A stretch of 64,000 nucleotides of DNA from NCBI GenBank assembly GCA_045628865.1, contig JAZQQB010000029.1, positions 1 to 64,000 of the forward strand. Reading direction: 5' to 3'. Below the pieces are notes generated by a model. That model was given only the letters and a program-made list of their open reading frames with translations. It ran no database searches and was not told where the DNA came from. Both the position numbers and the translations under genes were made by a program. Each line of letters opens with the position of its first letter. The first letter of the stretch is position 1. Source of the stretch: JAZQQB01 sp045628865 (GTDB lineage Bacteria > Bacillota > Clostridia > Lachnospirales > Lachnospiraceae). Positions 51,337 to 60,623 of the stretch are shown here, piece by piece.

Positions 51337-53223
51337 ATGTGTGGAATTGCAGGATTTTGTAATGCCCCAAAAAACTGGGAGAATGAAATAAATAAAATGA
51401 ATGAAAGAATGCTACATCGAGGCCCTGATGCAGGTGGTATTTGGCATGATGAAGATGGCAATGTTGTATTAGGTCATAGAAGATTATCTATTGTCGATTT
51501 GTCAGAAGCAGGTTCTCAGCCATTTATGTCTGCTAGTGGACGTTTTGTAATGGCATATAATGGAGAAATTTATAATTATAGAATATTGAAACAGAAATTG
51601 CTTGATGATGGGAAAGTCGTTTCTTTTAAAAGTACTTCAGATACAGAAGTATTGTTAGAAGCCTTTGAAGCATATGGTATTGAAGAAACCATGAAGGTTG
51701 CAAAAGGTATGTTTGCAATTGCACTTTATGATAGAAAAGAAAAAACATTACAGCTGCTACGAGATCGAGTTGGAGAAAAACCGTTATATTATGGATTTGT
51801 GAATGGAAGGTTTGTTTTTGCTTCTGATCTAGGTAGTATTCAGGTTTTAGAGAACTTTCATAACCCCATTGAAACAAAGGTTTTAAATGTATATTTCACA
51901 TATGGTTATATTCCAGCGCCATATTCTATTTATCAGAATATTTATAAATTAGAGCCGGGAACCATGTTGACTATAAAAGCACCATATACAAAAAATGAAG
52001 TAACAAACACAGTATTGTGGTCTATGATGGATGTTGCTAAAAAAGGGCAGGAGAATCCATTTAAGGGAACTAAGAAGGAAGCCAGTGAGGAATTAGAGAG
52101 ACTTTTGAAGAATGCAATTAAGGATCAAATGGTTGCGGATGTTCCAGTTGGGGCTTTTTTATCAGCAGGTATTGATAGTTCCACAATTGTTTCATTGATG
52201 CAGGAAATATCAGGATCAAAAAAGGTTCATACCTATACAATCGGTATGAATGAAAAAGGATTTAATGAAGCAGAGATTGCAAAAGAAATCGCAAGCCAGC
52301 TGGGAACAGAACATACAGAAATGTATATTGATCAGAATGATGCAAAAGCAGTCATTCCGAAATTGGCAAGAATGTTTGCAGAACCTTTTGCAGATTCATC
52401 ACAGATACCTACTTATTTAGTCAGTAAGATGACAAGAGAGCATGTGACAGTATCATTAAGTGGAGACGCTGGTGATGAGTTGTTCTGTGGGTATGGAATG
52501 TATGCAGATTGTGAGCGTATATGGAATAAGATGAAAGCTATACCATATGGAATTCGTAAACCTATAAGTGAGTTATTGTTGCATAATCCATTTGGAAAAG
52601 GGAAAATCTATCAAAACAAGAGTTTGTTACTGGGTTCAAAAAGTATTGAGCAGCTATATGAGTATGCTAACAGAGAAGAAAGAGTGGTACTTGATATTTC
52701 AAAGGATAATTCTTTCTGCTCTTTTAAACACAATGAATATCCATACGGTTATTTGAAAGATCCTAAATCCAATATTATGCTGATGGATATGAAAATGTAC
52801 CATCCAGATGATATCTTAGTAAAAGTAGACAGAACTGCAATGGCAGTATCATTAGAGACAAGAGTTCCACTTTTAGATAAAGATGTTGTTGAATTCGCAT
52901 GGTCACTTCCTATTGAATACAAGCAAAGTGAAGGTGTAACAAAGAGAGTTCTGAGGGATATTTTGTACAAGCGATTACCAAAGGAATTGATGGAGAGACC
53001 TAAGAAAGGTTTTAGTATTCCAATCAAAAGCTGGATTTTGGAATCAGAATTAAGACAATGGGCAGAGGAATTATTGAATCCTGCAGAAATCAAACGCCAG
53101 GGAATACTAAATGAAGAAGTGGTTTCCTATATTTGGAACGATTACGTCAATAATGGCGTTTGGAGAGTGCAAATCTGGTATTTACTCATGTTCCAGGCAT
53201 TCATGAAAGAACAGAATATGTAA
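51337..53223 (+). CDS. AsnB-like glutamine amidotransferase (asnB-2)
   Basis: The protein has 628 residues. MCGIAGF (Cys2), LHRGPDAGG, NGEIYNY and SDTEVLLEAF form the glutaminase. The synthetase has the PP-loop SAGIDSS at 276-282, FAEPFADSSQIPT and SGDAGDELFCGY; DRTAMAVSLETRVPLLD is complete. It differs from asnB-1 in the PP-loop (SAGID against SGGYD) and is not a recent copy. It follows the block for an acetamido-uronic acid, so sugar amidation is plausible; a plain asparagine synthetase remains possible. It has its own promoter and terminator. Confidence 0.85.
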   Translation: MCGIAGFCNAPKNWENEINKMNERMLHRGPDAGGIWHDEDGNVVLGHRRLSIVDLSEAGSQPFMSASGRFVMAYNGEIYNYRILKQKLLDDGKVVSFKSTSDTEVLLEAFEAYGIEETMKVAKGMFAIALYDRKEKTLQLLRDRVGEKPLYYGFVNGRFVFASDLGSIQVLENFHNPIETKVLNVYFTYGYIPAPYSIYQNIYKLEPGTMLTIKAPYTKNEVTNTVLWSMMDVAKKGQENPFKGTKKEASEELERLLKNAIKDQMVADVPVGAFLSAGIDSSTIVSLMQEISGSKKVHTYTIGMNEKGFNEAEIAKEIASQLGTEHTEMYIDQNDAKAVIPKLARMFAEPFADSSQIPTYLVSKMTREHVTVSLSGDAGDELFCGYGMYADCERIWNKMKAIPYGIRKPISELLLHNPFGKGKIYQNKSLLLGSKSIEQLYEYANREERVVLDISKDNSFCSFKHNEYPYGYLKDPKSNIMLMDMKMYHPDDILVKVDRTAMAVSLETRVPLLDKDVVEFAWSLPIEYKQSEGVTKRVLRDILYKRLPKELMERPKKGFSIPIKSWILESELRQWAEELLNPAEIKRQGILNEEVVSYIWNDYVNNGVWRVQIWYLLMFQAFMKEQNM

Positions 53224-53234
53224 AGAGAAAAGAG

Positions 53235-53278
53235 ACATTTCTTGTTGAAAAAATATGCATCAACAAGAAATGTTTTTT
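53235..53278 (+). terminator. Rho-independent terminator after asnB-2
   Basis: ACATTTCTTGTTGA (53235-53248) pairs perfectly with TCAACAAGAAATGT (53260-53273) and is followed by TTTTT. Confidence 0.9.
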
Positions 53279-53291
53279 GTTTGAATGTATC

Positions 53292-53318
53292 GATAATCAC
53301 ATATAAGCGATGATTATC
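53292..53318. promoter_or_regulatory. Inverted repeat upstream of the GT11 promoter (possible operator)
   Basis: GATAATCA (53292-53299) and TGATTATC (53311-53318) form a perfect 8-bp inverted repeat, 11 bases apart. It ends five bases before the -35 box at 53324. The geometry suits a dimeric regulator. The regulator is unknown. Confidence 0.5.
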
Positions 53319-53323
53319 AAAAC

Positions 53324-53352
53324 TTGCATATACCCCTTATAAATGATATATT
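53324..53352 (+). promoter_or_regulatory. Predicted promoter of the GT11 gene
   Basis: TTGCAT at 53324-53329, a 17-bp spacer and TATATT at 53347-53352 lie 36 bases before the start codon. Confidence 0.6.
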
Positions 53353-53388
53353 ATAAAAGAGTATGCCAATAAACAGAAAGGCTAGAAT

Positions 53389-54288
53389 ATGATAATCATT
53401 CATGTAGTTGGAGGACTTGGTAATCAGTTGTATTGTTATGCAATGTATCTATTACAAAAAAGTCTCGGTAAAGAAGTTAAACTAGATATTTCAGATTATC
53501 TGCCAGACGCAAGATATCCAGAGAAAAGGGATTTGGATTTGTTGAAGCTAACAGCATGCGAACCGGCTATTTGTACAAAGGAGGAGCGTTACGAGTTAAC
53601 AGATGATTGTTCTTTGTTTTTTAGTAAGGTGAGAAGAAAGTTGTTAGGTACACATATTTCTATTTATCCGGAGAAAATGGATTATGATCCAGAGGTACTT
53701 AAAGTTGACTGTGTGTGGCTTGATGGGTATTGGAATTGCGAGAAGTATTATGAAGCAATTTTGCCTAATATCAGAAATAGTATCGCATTTCCGAAGCAAA
53801 TGTCAGCGCAAAATATGGAGTTCGCTCAGAAGATAGAACAAGAAGAGTCTTGTTTTATTCATATCAGAAGAACAGACTACTTAGATCCGAGTTGTATTGA
53901 TCGTTTTAATGGTATCTGTACCGAGGAATACTATAGAAAAGCAATTGCATTGGTGAAAAAAAGAAATCCGGATGTGTATTTCTATATTTTTTCCGATGAT
54001 CTAGAGTATGCCAAAGAATTTCTGAAAGATGAGAGTAATACAACCTTTGTTGATTGGAATAGAGAAGCAGACAGTTTATTTGATATGATGCTCATGAGTA
54101 AGTGCAAGTATCATATTTGTGCTAATTCAACCTTTAGTATGTGGGGTGCTCGACTCAGTACACGAAAGAATAAGATGATGATCAGACCTTTAAAGCATGA
54201 TAACTTTCAGACTCAAACTGCGGAAGAGATGAAAGATCAGTGGAAGAAATGGGTACTGATTGATGCGAAAGGAAATGTGATTTCCTAA
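53389..54288 (+). CDS. GT11 family alpha-1,2-fucosyltransferase-like enzyme
   Basis: This is a 299-residue GT11 protein. The opening GGLGNQLYCYA (residues 8-18) and HIRRTDY (158-164) are the GDP-fucose-binding motifs. FIFSDDLEYAKEFL-like sequence and CANSTFSMWGARLS near 240-255 complete the set. GT11 enzymes in bacteria transfer fucose to glycans. GDP-fucose is made by gmd and fcl at the start of the window. AAAGG precedes the ATG, and a predicted promoter and palindrome lie upstream. Confidence 0.88.
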   Translation: MIIIHVVGGLGNQLYCYAMYLLQKSLGKEVKLDISDYLPDARYPEKRDLDLLKLTACEPAICTKEERYELTDDCSLFFSKVRRKLLGTHISIYPEKMDYDPEVLKVDCVWLDGYWNCEKYYEAILPNIRNSIAFPKQMSAQNMEFAQKIEQEESCFIHIRRTDYLDPSCIDRFNGICTEEYYRKAIALVKKRNPDVYFYIFSDDLEYAKEFLKDESNTTFVDWNREADSLFDMMLMSKCKYHICANSTFSMWGARLSTRKNKMMIRPLKHDNFQTQTAEEMKDQWKKWVLIDAKGNVIS

Positions 54289-54322
54289 GCAACTGGAAAA
54301 AGAGGAAAGAGAGTATAAAGAA

Positions 54323-56017
54323 ATGAAGGAACAGGAAAAGAAAGATTGGACAGCGTTAGTAACCCTGGCCAAAGAATATTATGATCATAAAATATGGGGA
54401 AAAATGAAAGAAAGAAGCATTATGCAGCTTTCATTTTCCAAAGATGAATGTATTTATGCATGTAGACTACAGACCTATGGTTTGGTATTTTATAAAGATT
54501 TAGAGGGATTAAATATCTGGTTAGGAATTCAGGAAGGCGGAGCTGATATTCATACTGCCAACTATATTAAGAGACAGAATTGTATTTCCATGTATTTCAA
54601 CACAAAGGATGAAATGGATTATGATGAATTAGAAATCTTAAAGATGACAAAGGTATCCTTTAACGATTTGATGCCAGGTTTTGAGGAAAATGAAAGTGGA
54701 TATATTCCATCCTTGTTGAATACAAAGAAGGTTTCTGAGGTTATCAAATATCTGACCAAATATATGGAAGCAGTAAAGCAGATGGAAGAGGATAAGACTC
54801 CATGTCCTAAGGAACCATTGATGTATTCATATCGTCAGGAGAATGATACATGGACTGGAAGTGTAGAAAAAATGCCAATTACTGACTTTTCCATGAAGCA
54901 GGAGAAGGTATCAGATATTCTGATCCATACCTTAAAGCGAAACAAGAAGAATTCTCAGATTTGGGAAATCGATGAATATCCATTGTTAAACCCGATTGCA
55001 AAGCCTGAACATGAAAAGCTTCTTTTTGCAAGTGTTATCGTTGTGATGGATCACAAAAAGGATTTAGCATTAGGTCATGAAATCAGTACAGTGGATAATC
55101 AGGAAACAGTCATGCTGGATTTATTAGCGAAGATGATCAAGGAAATGGGTATTCCAAAGGAAATCATCTTAAATAATCCATTTGTGGATGCCAAGATTCA
55201 TGATCTTTGTACCAGTATTGGAATTCGTGTTATCTATGGAAATCCAGTATGTGCCCATGAATTTGAAACAGGACTGGATCAGATGTATGCTGATGATAGC
55301 TATGAACAGGATATGTACAGAGCATTTTTAGATAAACTGCAGGAGAAGGGCATGGACATTGAAAAAATCCGCGAGGAAGTGCAGTCCATGTCTGAGGAAG
55401 AATTCATGCTGAAATATCAGGATCAGTTTATGGATATCCTTGCCAATGATGTTTTTGATGGAGAAGAGTTCTCTTTTGAAGATGATGAGTTCGATGAAGA
55501 ACTTATGGATGATGGTTATCAGACATTTGACTTTAAGAATAGAAAAGAAAAAATCAGAGCAATTGAAGATTTCTTTGGCACAGGAGTGTTGTATGGAGAA
55601 TACTTTGATGCAGATGACCGTTTGGTAGAATTTGATTCCAGTGATTGCTCCTGGAAAGAGTTATTGATGGAATGCTCTAAGGATGAATTGACAGAAATGT
55701 CAGAAGCTATGGGTGTTCCAGTAAGCAAGAATTCCAAGAAGGAAGTACTTTGTGATGCTATCCAGAGTATGTATGGCTTAAAGCATGAAAGCTTAATCAG
55801 CTTATTATCTAAGGATGAGTTGGAATTTATGAAATTGGCATACAAGGAAAGATTTTCAGTAGATTTTGTTATGCTTGATTCAGATCCGACTCTTTCTAAA
55901 GATCAGCTCTTGCACCTGCTTTCTTTGGGATTGATAGACGTTTATGCAGAGTTTGAGTTTGATGAATTGACATTGTTTGTATGTCCGATTAGTGAGGTTG
56001 ATTGGGCCAAAGCCTAA
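54323..56017 (+). CDS. Uncharacterised cytoplasmic protein (DUF6930-like)
   Basis: The protein has 564 residues, is acidic, and has no signal peptide or membrane helix. N-terminal MKEQEKKDWTALVTLAKEYY starts a first domain to about residue 170. A middle region has YPLLNPIAKPEHEKLLFASVIVVMD, which I associate with DUF6930. A very acidic stretch (about 378-397) and a SAP-like helix pair (SKDELTEMSEAMGVPVSKNSKKEVL) follow. No enzyme motif is recognised. GAGAGGAAAGAGAG lies upstream. A degraded copy of its N-terminus lies at 57661, next to a fragment of the neighbouring ATPase gene. Confidence 0.6.
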   Translation: MKEQEKKDWTALVTLAKEYYDHKIWGKMKERSIMQLSFSKDECIYACRLQTYGLVFYKDLEGLNIWLGIQEGGADIHTANYIKRQNCISMYFNTKDEMDYDELEILKMTKVSFNDLMPGFEENESGYIPSLLNTKKVSEVIKYLTKYMEAVKQMEEDKTPCPKEPLMYSYRQENDTWTGSVEKMPITDFSMKQEKVSDILIHTLKRNKKNSQIWEIDEYPLLNPIAKPEHEKLLFASVIVVMDHKKDLALGHEISTVDNQETVMLDLLAKMIKEMGIPKEIILNNPFVDAKIHDLCTSIGIRVIYGNPVCAHEFETGLDQMYADDSYEQDMYRAFLDKLQEKGMDIEKIREEVQSMSEEEFMLKYQDQFMDILANDVFDGEEFSFEDDEFDEELMDDGYQTFDFKNRKEKIRAIEDFFGTGVLYGEYFDADDRLVEFDSSDCSWKELLMECSKDELTEMSEAMGVPVSKNSKKEVLCDAIQSMYGLKHESLISLLSKDELEFMKLAYKERFSVDFVMLDSDPTLSKDQLLHLLSLGLIDVYAEFEFDELTLFVCPISEVDWAKA

Positions 56018-56055
56018 TACAACAGAAATTGCAGAATAATAGAAGGGAGATGCTT

Positions 56056-57636
56056 ATGGGATTATACTTAAATCCAGGAAATGAGGCTTACAAGATTTCC
56101 AGATATGATGATATCTATATTGATAAAAGTGATATGATCGATTTTGTAAACTCAAGAATTGGGAAACGAAAAAGATATCTTTGCGTGAGTCGTCCAAGAA
56201 GATTTGGAAAATCAGTTACAGCAGAAATGCTGACTGCATACTATGATTTAAGTGTTGATTCCAGTGCTCTCTTTTCTGATCTTAAAATTGCCAAGTGTGA
56301 ATCTTATCATGAACACTTAAATAGATATCATGTTATCTATTTGAATGTTCAGCAATTGATCAGAAATCTGGATAAAATAGAAGAACTTACTAAAAAAATA
56401 GAAGAACAAATTCTTAAGGAACTGGAGAAGAAATTTGACTTATCTGATAATCAGTTTGAAACATTAGCGAATGCTTTGTCATATATTTATTCTATTCAGA
56501 AAGAAAAGGAGAAGGGATTCATTTTTATTATTGATGAATGGGATTGTGTATTCAGAATTGCGAAGGATATGCATGAGGTTCAAGAGGATTATTTAGACTT
56601 TCTAAGAGATTTGTTTAAGGATCGTGTATATGTGAAGCTGGCGTATATGACAGGGATACTTCCAATCAAAAAATATGGAACACACTCTGCATTAAATATA
56701 TTTGATGAGTATACGATGACAAATCCAATGCAGTTGGGGAAATATGTTGGATTCACAGAGCAGGAAGTAAAGGAACTTTGTGATCAATATCATATGGACT
56801 ATGAGGATGCAAAAAAGTGGTACAATGGCTATTGCTTCCGGGATAATATTCCAATTTATAATCCTAAATCAATTGTAGATGCTATGGAAAATCAACAATA
56901 TACAAGCTATTGGACTAGCACAGAAACTTATGAAGCGTTGCAGGTGTATATTGATAGAAATATTGATGGTTTGAAAGAGGCGTTAACTGCCATTATTGGT
57001 GGAGAATCATATAAGATTGATACTGGAACATTCCAGAATGATATGACTACTTTTAAATGTAAAGATGATATTCTTACATTGCTGGTGCATTTAGGGTATC
57101 TTGCATATGATGATAATACAAAAGCAGTTTCTATTCCTAATGAAGAGATTCGACTGGAATTTGTAAGAGCAATCAAGAATGGTGTTCATTCGGAATTGGC
57201 TGATCGTATTGTGTTATCAGAAAAGTTATATATGGATACCATAAATGGAGACGAGAAAAGTGTTGCCAAGACAATTGATGAAGTACATGAGTTCTGGACA
57301 ACACCAATGTTTTATAATAATGAACAGGCATTACGGAGTGTAATTCGATTTGCATATATCTACTGTATAGATGAATACAAGGAGATACAGGAAATGCCAT
57401 CAGGTCATGGATATGCGGACATTGTATATATTCCAAGGAAAGGATCCAATAAACCGGCAATGGTTATTGAACTTAAGTGGAATAAGACCAAAGAAGGGGC
57501 GATTTCTCAAATCAGGGAAAAGGGTTATCATAAAGTTCTAGAGGGCATGTTGCAGAATCAAGAGCTGATTCTTGTAGGAATCAATTATGATGAAAAAACC
57601 AAAAAACATACATGCAAGATAGAGAAAATGAGATAG
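56056..57636 (+). CDS. AAA-ATPase-like protein with PD-(D/E)XK nuclease-like C-terminus
   Basis: The 526-residue protein starts at ATG 56056, seven bases after GAAGGGAG. The first domain is AAA-ATPase-like (PF09820 type): YIDKSDMIDFVNS, variant P-loop SRPRRFGKSVTAEML, FIFIIDEWD (Walker B). WYNGYCF and YNPKSIVDAM are also typical of this family. The C-terminal DUF1703/PD-(D/E)XK domain has YADIVYIP and VIELKW. These proteins are common in Bacteroidetes and Clostridia, with unknown function. Its presence in a polysaccharide locus, beside an uncharacterised gene, is unexpected. Confidence 0.82.
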   Translation: MGLYLNPGNEAYKISRYDDIYIDKSDMIDFVNSRIGKRKRYLCVSRPRRFGKSVTAEMLTAYYDLSVDSSALFSDLKIAKCESYHEHLNRYHVIYLNVQQLIRNLDKIEELTKKIEEQILKELEKKFDLSDNQFETLANALSYIYSIQKEKEKGFIFIIDEWDCVFRIAKDMHEVQEDYLDFLRDLFKDRVYVKLAYMTGILPIKKYGTHSALNIFDEYTMTNPMQLGKYVGFTEQEVKELCDQYHMDYEDAKKWYNGYCFRDNIPIYNPKSIVDAMENQQYTSYWTSTETYEALQVYIDRNIDGLKEALTAIIGGESYKIDTGTFQNDMTTFKCKDDILTLLVHLGYLAYDDNTKAVSIPNEEIRLEFVRAIKNGVHSELADRIVLSEKLYMDTINGDEKSVAKTIDEVHEFWTTPMFYNNEQALRSVIRFAYIYCIDEYKEIQEMPSGHGYADIVYIPRKGSNKPAMVIELKWNKTKEGAISQIREKGYHKVLEGMLQNQELILVGINYDEKTKKHTCKIEKMR

Positions 57637-57660
57637 TGAAGCAAACGTAAGGGTGAGTAT

Positions 57661-57830
57661 ATGACAGCAAAAGATAAAAAAAGATTGGAATAGATTATAT
57701 GAATTAGCAAATCAGTTATTATCAGTGATTACAATGAATTCAGCAATTATTGGACTAGTTCAGGTCCGTATGATGAGATATTTTCTGATATGATATTAAA
57801 AGAGAAATCATTGGGATATGAAATGATAGG
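57661..57830 (+). pseudogene. Degraded relic joining copies of the two preceding genes
   Basis: ATG 57661 begins MTAKDKK, then a frameshift at a seven-A run (57676-57682) is needed to continue DWNRLYELANQLL. This mirrors the start of the gene at 54323 (M....KKDW..L..LA). About 45 bases later, in another frame, DYNEFSNYWTSSGPYDEI resembles the middle of the ATPase gene (QYTSYWTSTETYEAL). The rest is missing. It appears to be a deletion relic of a duplicated gene pair. Confidence 0.6.
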
Positions 57831-57841
57831 AATTGGAAAGA

Positions 57842-58843
57842 ATGGAACAAGAGTTGAAGATTACGGTTATTATACCAGTCTATAATGTGAAAAACTACAT
57901 AGAGAAATGTGTGAAATCCGTATGTGATCAGACCTATTCCAATTTAGAAATCATTCTAGTAGATGATGGATCAACTGATGGCAGTGAGCAGCTTTGCGAT
58001 GCATTGGCAAGTAAAGATGATCGAATCAAGGTCATCCACAAAGAGAATGGTGGTCCTTCAGATGCAAGAAATGCAGGGGTGAAGGTAATGACAGGTGAAT
58101 ATGTGGGTTTTGTAGACGGTGATGACTGGATCGAACCGCAGATGTATGAAAAATTATTAAAAGCCTGTTTAGAGATGAACTGTATGGTTTCTTGTTGTAG
58201 ATATAGAGAAATTGTTGATCTTGAGGCTATGGTTGATGCTAGTGAAGCATCCGTTGATCAGCCTATTTGTCTTTCTATCCATGATGCAATGGAAGCATTT
58301 ATTACTGAAAGTGAATTTCCAGCAATTTACATTAGTGTATGGAGTAAACTATATCATAAAGATATATTAAAAAATGTTTCTTTTTTGAAGGGAAGATTAT
58401 CAGAGGATATTGTTTTTACAACAGAAGTATTATGTCAGATTGAAAATATAGCATATGTTGATGAAGTGCTGTATGACTATAATAAAATTCGAGTGGGAAG
58501 TATCATGAACGAGAAGAAGTACGAACATACTTTTCAACATGAGATACCAAGCTTCCGTGAATCATTTGAAATCATAAAAAAATCAGAAGTGGTAAATGAT
58601 TTATATGAAATGGCATATTTCTATTTTTATTGGAGACTGTTGTTGTATGCAAAGAACTATAAGAATAAGAAAGATGCGTATGAAATAAAAATGTATGATA
58701 AACTTGTAGAGATTTTGATGGAGGAAAAAGTCGCTGTTAAGGCTTCATGTAAGCATCCTTCGATTAATCGTAAGTATATGCTTAGGTTGAAAGTATTTCT
58801 TATATGTCCAAAACTATATTGGTTTTTGGATGGATTAAGATAG
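57842..58843 (+). CDS. Glycosyltransferase family 2
   Basis: The 333-residue protein starts at ATG 57842 after GGAAAG. ITVIIPVYNVKNYIEKCV, ILVDDGSTDGSEQLC, NGGPSDARNAGVKVMTGEYV and FVDGDDWIEPQMYEKL are the classic GT2 set, with DGDD as metal site. RLSEDIVFTTEVL and YNKIRVGSIMNE finish the domain. It resembles CpsI/EpsH-type capsule enzymes. It follows the relic and precedes the second ABC exporter. Confidence 0.88.
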   Translation: MEQELKITVIIPVYNVKNYIEKCVKSVCDQTYSNLEIILVDDGSTDGSEQLCDALASKDDRIKVIHKENGGPSDARNAGVKVMTGEYVGFVDGDDWIEPQMYEKLLKACLEMNCMVSCCRYREIVDLEAMVDASEASVDQPICLSIHDAMEAFITESEFPAIYISVWSKLYHKDILKNVSFLKGRLSEDIVFTTEVLCQIENIAYVDEVLYDYNKIRVGSIMNEKKYEHTFQHEIPSFRESFEIIKKSEVVNDLYEMAYFYFYWRLLLYAKNYKNKKDAYEIKMYDKLVEILMEEKVAVKASCKHPSINRKYMLRLKVFLICPKLYWFLDGLR

Positions 58844-58871
58844 ATATAGAAAAGGAATAATAGAAAAATAT

Positions 58872-60602
58872 ATGAAGAACATTATACGTAATCTTAATAA
58901 GGTACTAGACAAAAAGCAGAAGCAGCATTTGGGATTGTTAGCAATTCTAATCCTCATTGGCGGTATTTTGGAAACTGTGGGAATTACAGCTCTTACTTCA
59001 GTGGCAGCAGCTATTATTTCTGAAGATAATAAGATAGTAATCAAGTTAAAGAATATTCTTCAGGTGGAGGATACCAAGAGTCTTGTGATCACTATGCTGA
59101 TAGTATTGATCATTCTATATGTAATCAAGAATGGTTTTTTGATCTTCTTAACCTATGTACAGAATAAGTATATTGCCAATAACAGAAATCGTCTTATCAG
59201 TAATGTACTTCGAGAATTCTTAAACAGACCTTACGAATTCTACTTAGATGCAGATATTCCAACTGTATTTCGAATCACAGATGCAGATATCCCGCAGGTG
59301 TTTGTGCTGTTATTGACGTTGACCCAGATTGCGACAGAGGCAGTGGTAGCGTTGTTTTTAAGTATTGTTTGTCTAGTGGCTTCCTTCGAGATGTCCTGCT
59401 TTATGATCATTGTCCTGATTGTGATGACTGTCTTAATGGTAGTAGTCTTAAAGCCACAGTTAAAGAAATATGGACAGAAGAACTTAACCACCCAGTCTAG
59501 AATTGCGAAATGGAGAATTGAGGCAATTTATGGTATCAAGGATGTTAAGGTACTTCATAGAGAAGAGTTCTTTGCTTCTCATTATGAAGGAACTGGTGAA
59601 ACAGGTGCTGTGATTGGAACCTGGTATGCGGTTTTGAATGCACTTCCAAGACTTCTTATTGAAGCAATTTTTATTGTTTGTTTGCTCGCATATATGATCT
59701 TTCAGCTGCTTCGTGGTGCAGATGTTGGATATATCGGAAGCCAGTTGGCAGTATTGGCAGTTGCTGCCAGTCGTTTACTTCCATGTGCCAATCGAATCAA
59801 TACCTACATGGCAACGGTTGCATATTGTGAACCATGCTTGGATTACTTAGCTGAGCACATTGATCTTGATTACTTACGTGAAGCCAATTCCAAAAAGATT
59901 GAGAAGATCGATGCTGCTCCATTAAAGCTTCAGGATAAGATTGAGTTATCACACATTGCGTATAAATATCCGAATACAGAGAAATATATCTTTGAGGATG
60001 CCGGCATGGTGATTCCAAAAGCCAAGTCAATCGGTATCATGGGAACCTCTGGTTCTGGTAAATCAACTATTGTAGACATTCTGTTAGGTTTATTACATGC
60101 AGAAAAGGGAAACATTACCTGTGATGGAAGAGATATTTTTGAGAACTATCCATCATGGCTTGCACAGATTGGATACATTCCACAATCCATTTATCTTGTA
60201 GATGAACCAATCAGAAATAATATTGCTTTTGGTGTAGATGATGCGGAAATTGATGATGCAGAAATCTGGAGAGCCTTGGAAGAAGCGCAGTTAAAGGAAT
60301 TCGTAGAATCCCTTCCAGAAGGTCTTGATACAACTATTGGTGATAGAGGTGTTCGTTTATCAGGTGGTCAGAGACAGAGAATTGGTATTGCAAGAGCACT
60401 TTACCATAATCCGGAGATCCTTGTATTTGATGAGGCAACTTCAGCACTTGATAACGAAACAGAAGCAGCATTGATGGAAGCTATCAATGGATTCCATGGC
60501 AAGAAGACCATGGTGATCATTGCACATCGTTTAAATACCATTGAGAAGTGTGATATCATCTATAAGGTTGATGAGGGTAAAATTGTAGAAACACAGCTGT
60601 AG
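58872..60602 (+). CDS. Second PglK/MsbA-like ABC exporter half-transporter
   Basis: The 576-residue protein has a six-helix membrane domain (GGILETVGITALTSVA near residue 30). The ATPase domain has Walker A GTSGSGKST (Lys397), GYIPQSIYLVDEPIRNN, signature LSGGQRQR, EILVFDEATSALD and IIAHRL. It is a clear paralogue of the exporter at 15418: the last 150 residues are largely identical by eye. The membrane domains differ more. Two such flippases and no Wzx suggest separate lipid-linked substrates. Confidence 0.88.
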   Translation: MKNIIRNLNKVLDKKQKQHLGLLAILILIGGILETVGITALTSVAAAIISEDNKIVIKLKNILQVEDTKSLVITMLIVLIILYVIKNGFLIFLTYVQNKYIANNRNRLISNVLREFLNRPYEFYLDADIPTVFRITDADIPQVFVLLLTLTQIATEAVVALFLSIVCLVASFEMSCFMIIVLIVMTVLMVVVLKPQLKKYGQKNLTTQSRIAKWRIEAIYGIKDVKVLHREEFFASHYEGTGETGAVIGTWYAVLNALPRLLIEAIFIVCLLAYMIFQLLRGADVGYIGSQLAVLAVAASRLLPCANRINTYMATVAYCEPCLDYLAEHIDLDYLREANSKKIEKIDAAPLKLQDKIELSHIAYKYPNTEKYIFEDAGMVIPKAKSIGIMGTSGSGKSTIVDILLGLLHAEKGNITCDGRDIFENYPSWLAQIGYIPQSIYLVDEPIRNNIAFGVDDAEIDDAEIWRALEEAQLKEFVESLPEGLDTTIGDRGVRLSGGQRQRIGIARALYHNPEILVFDEATSALDNETEAALMEAINGFHGKKTMVIIAHRLNTIEKCDIIYKVDEGKIVETQL

Positions 60603-60623
60603 AAAAGTGAGAGATTATAAAAA

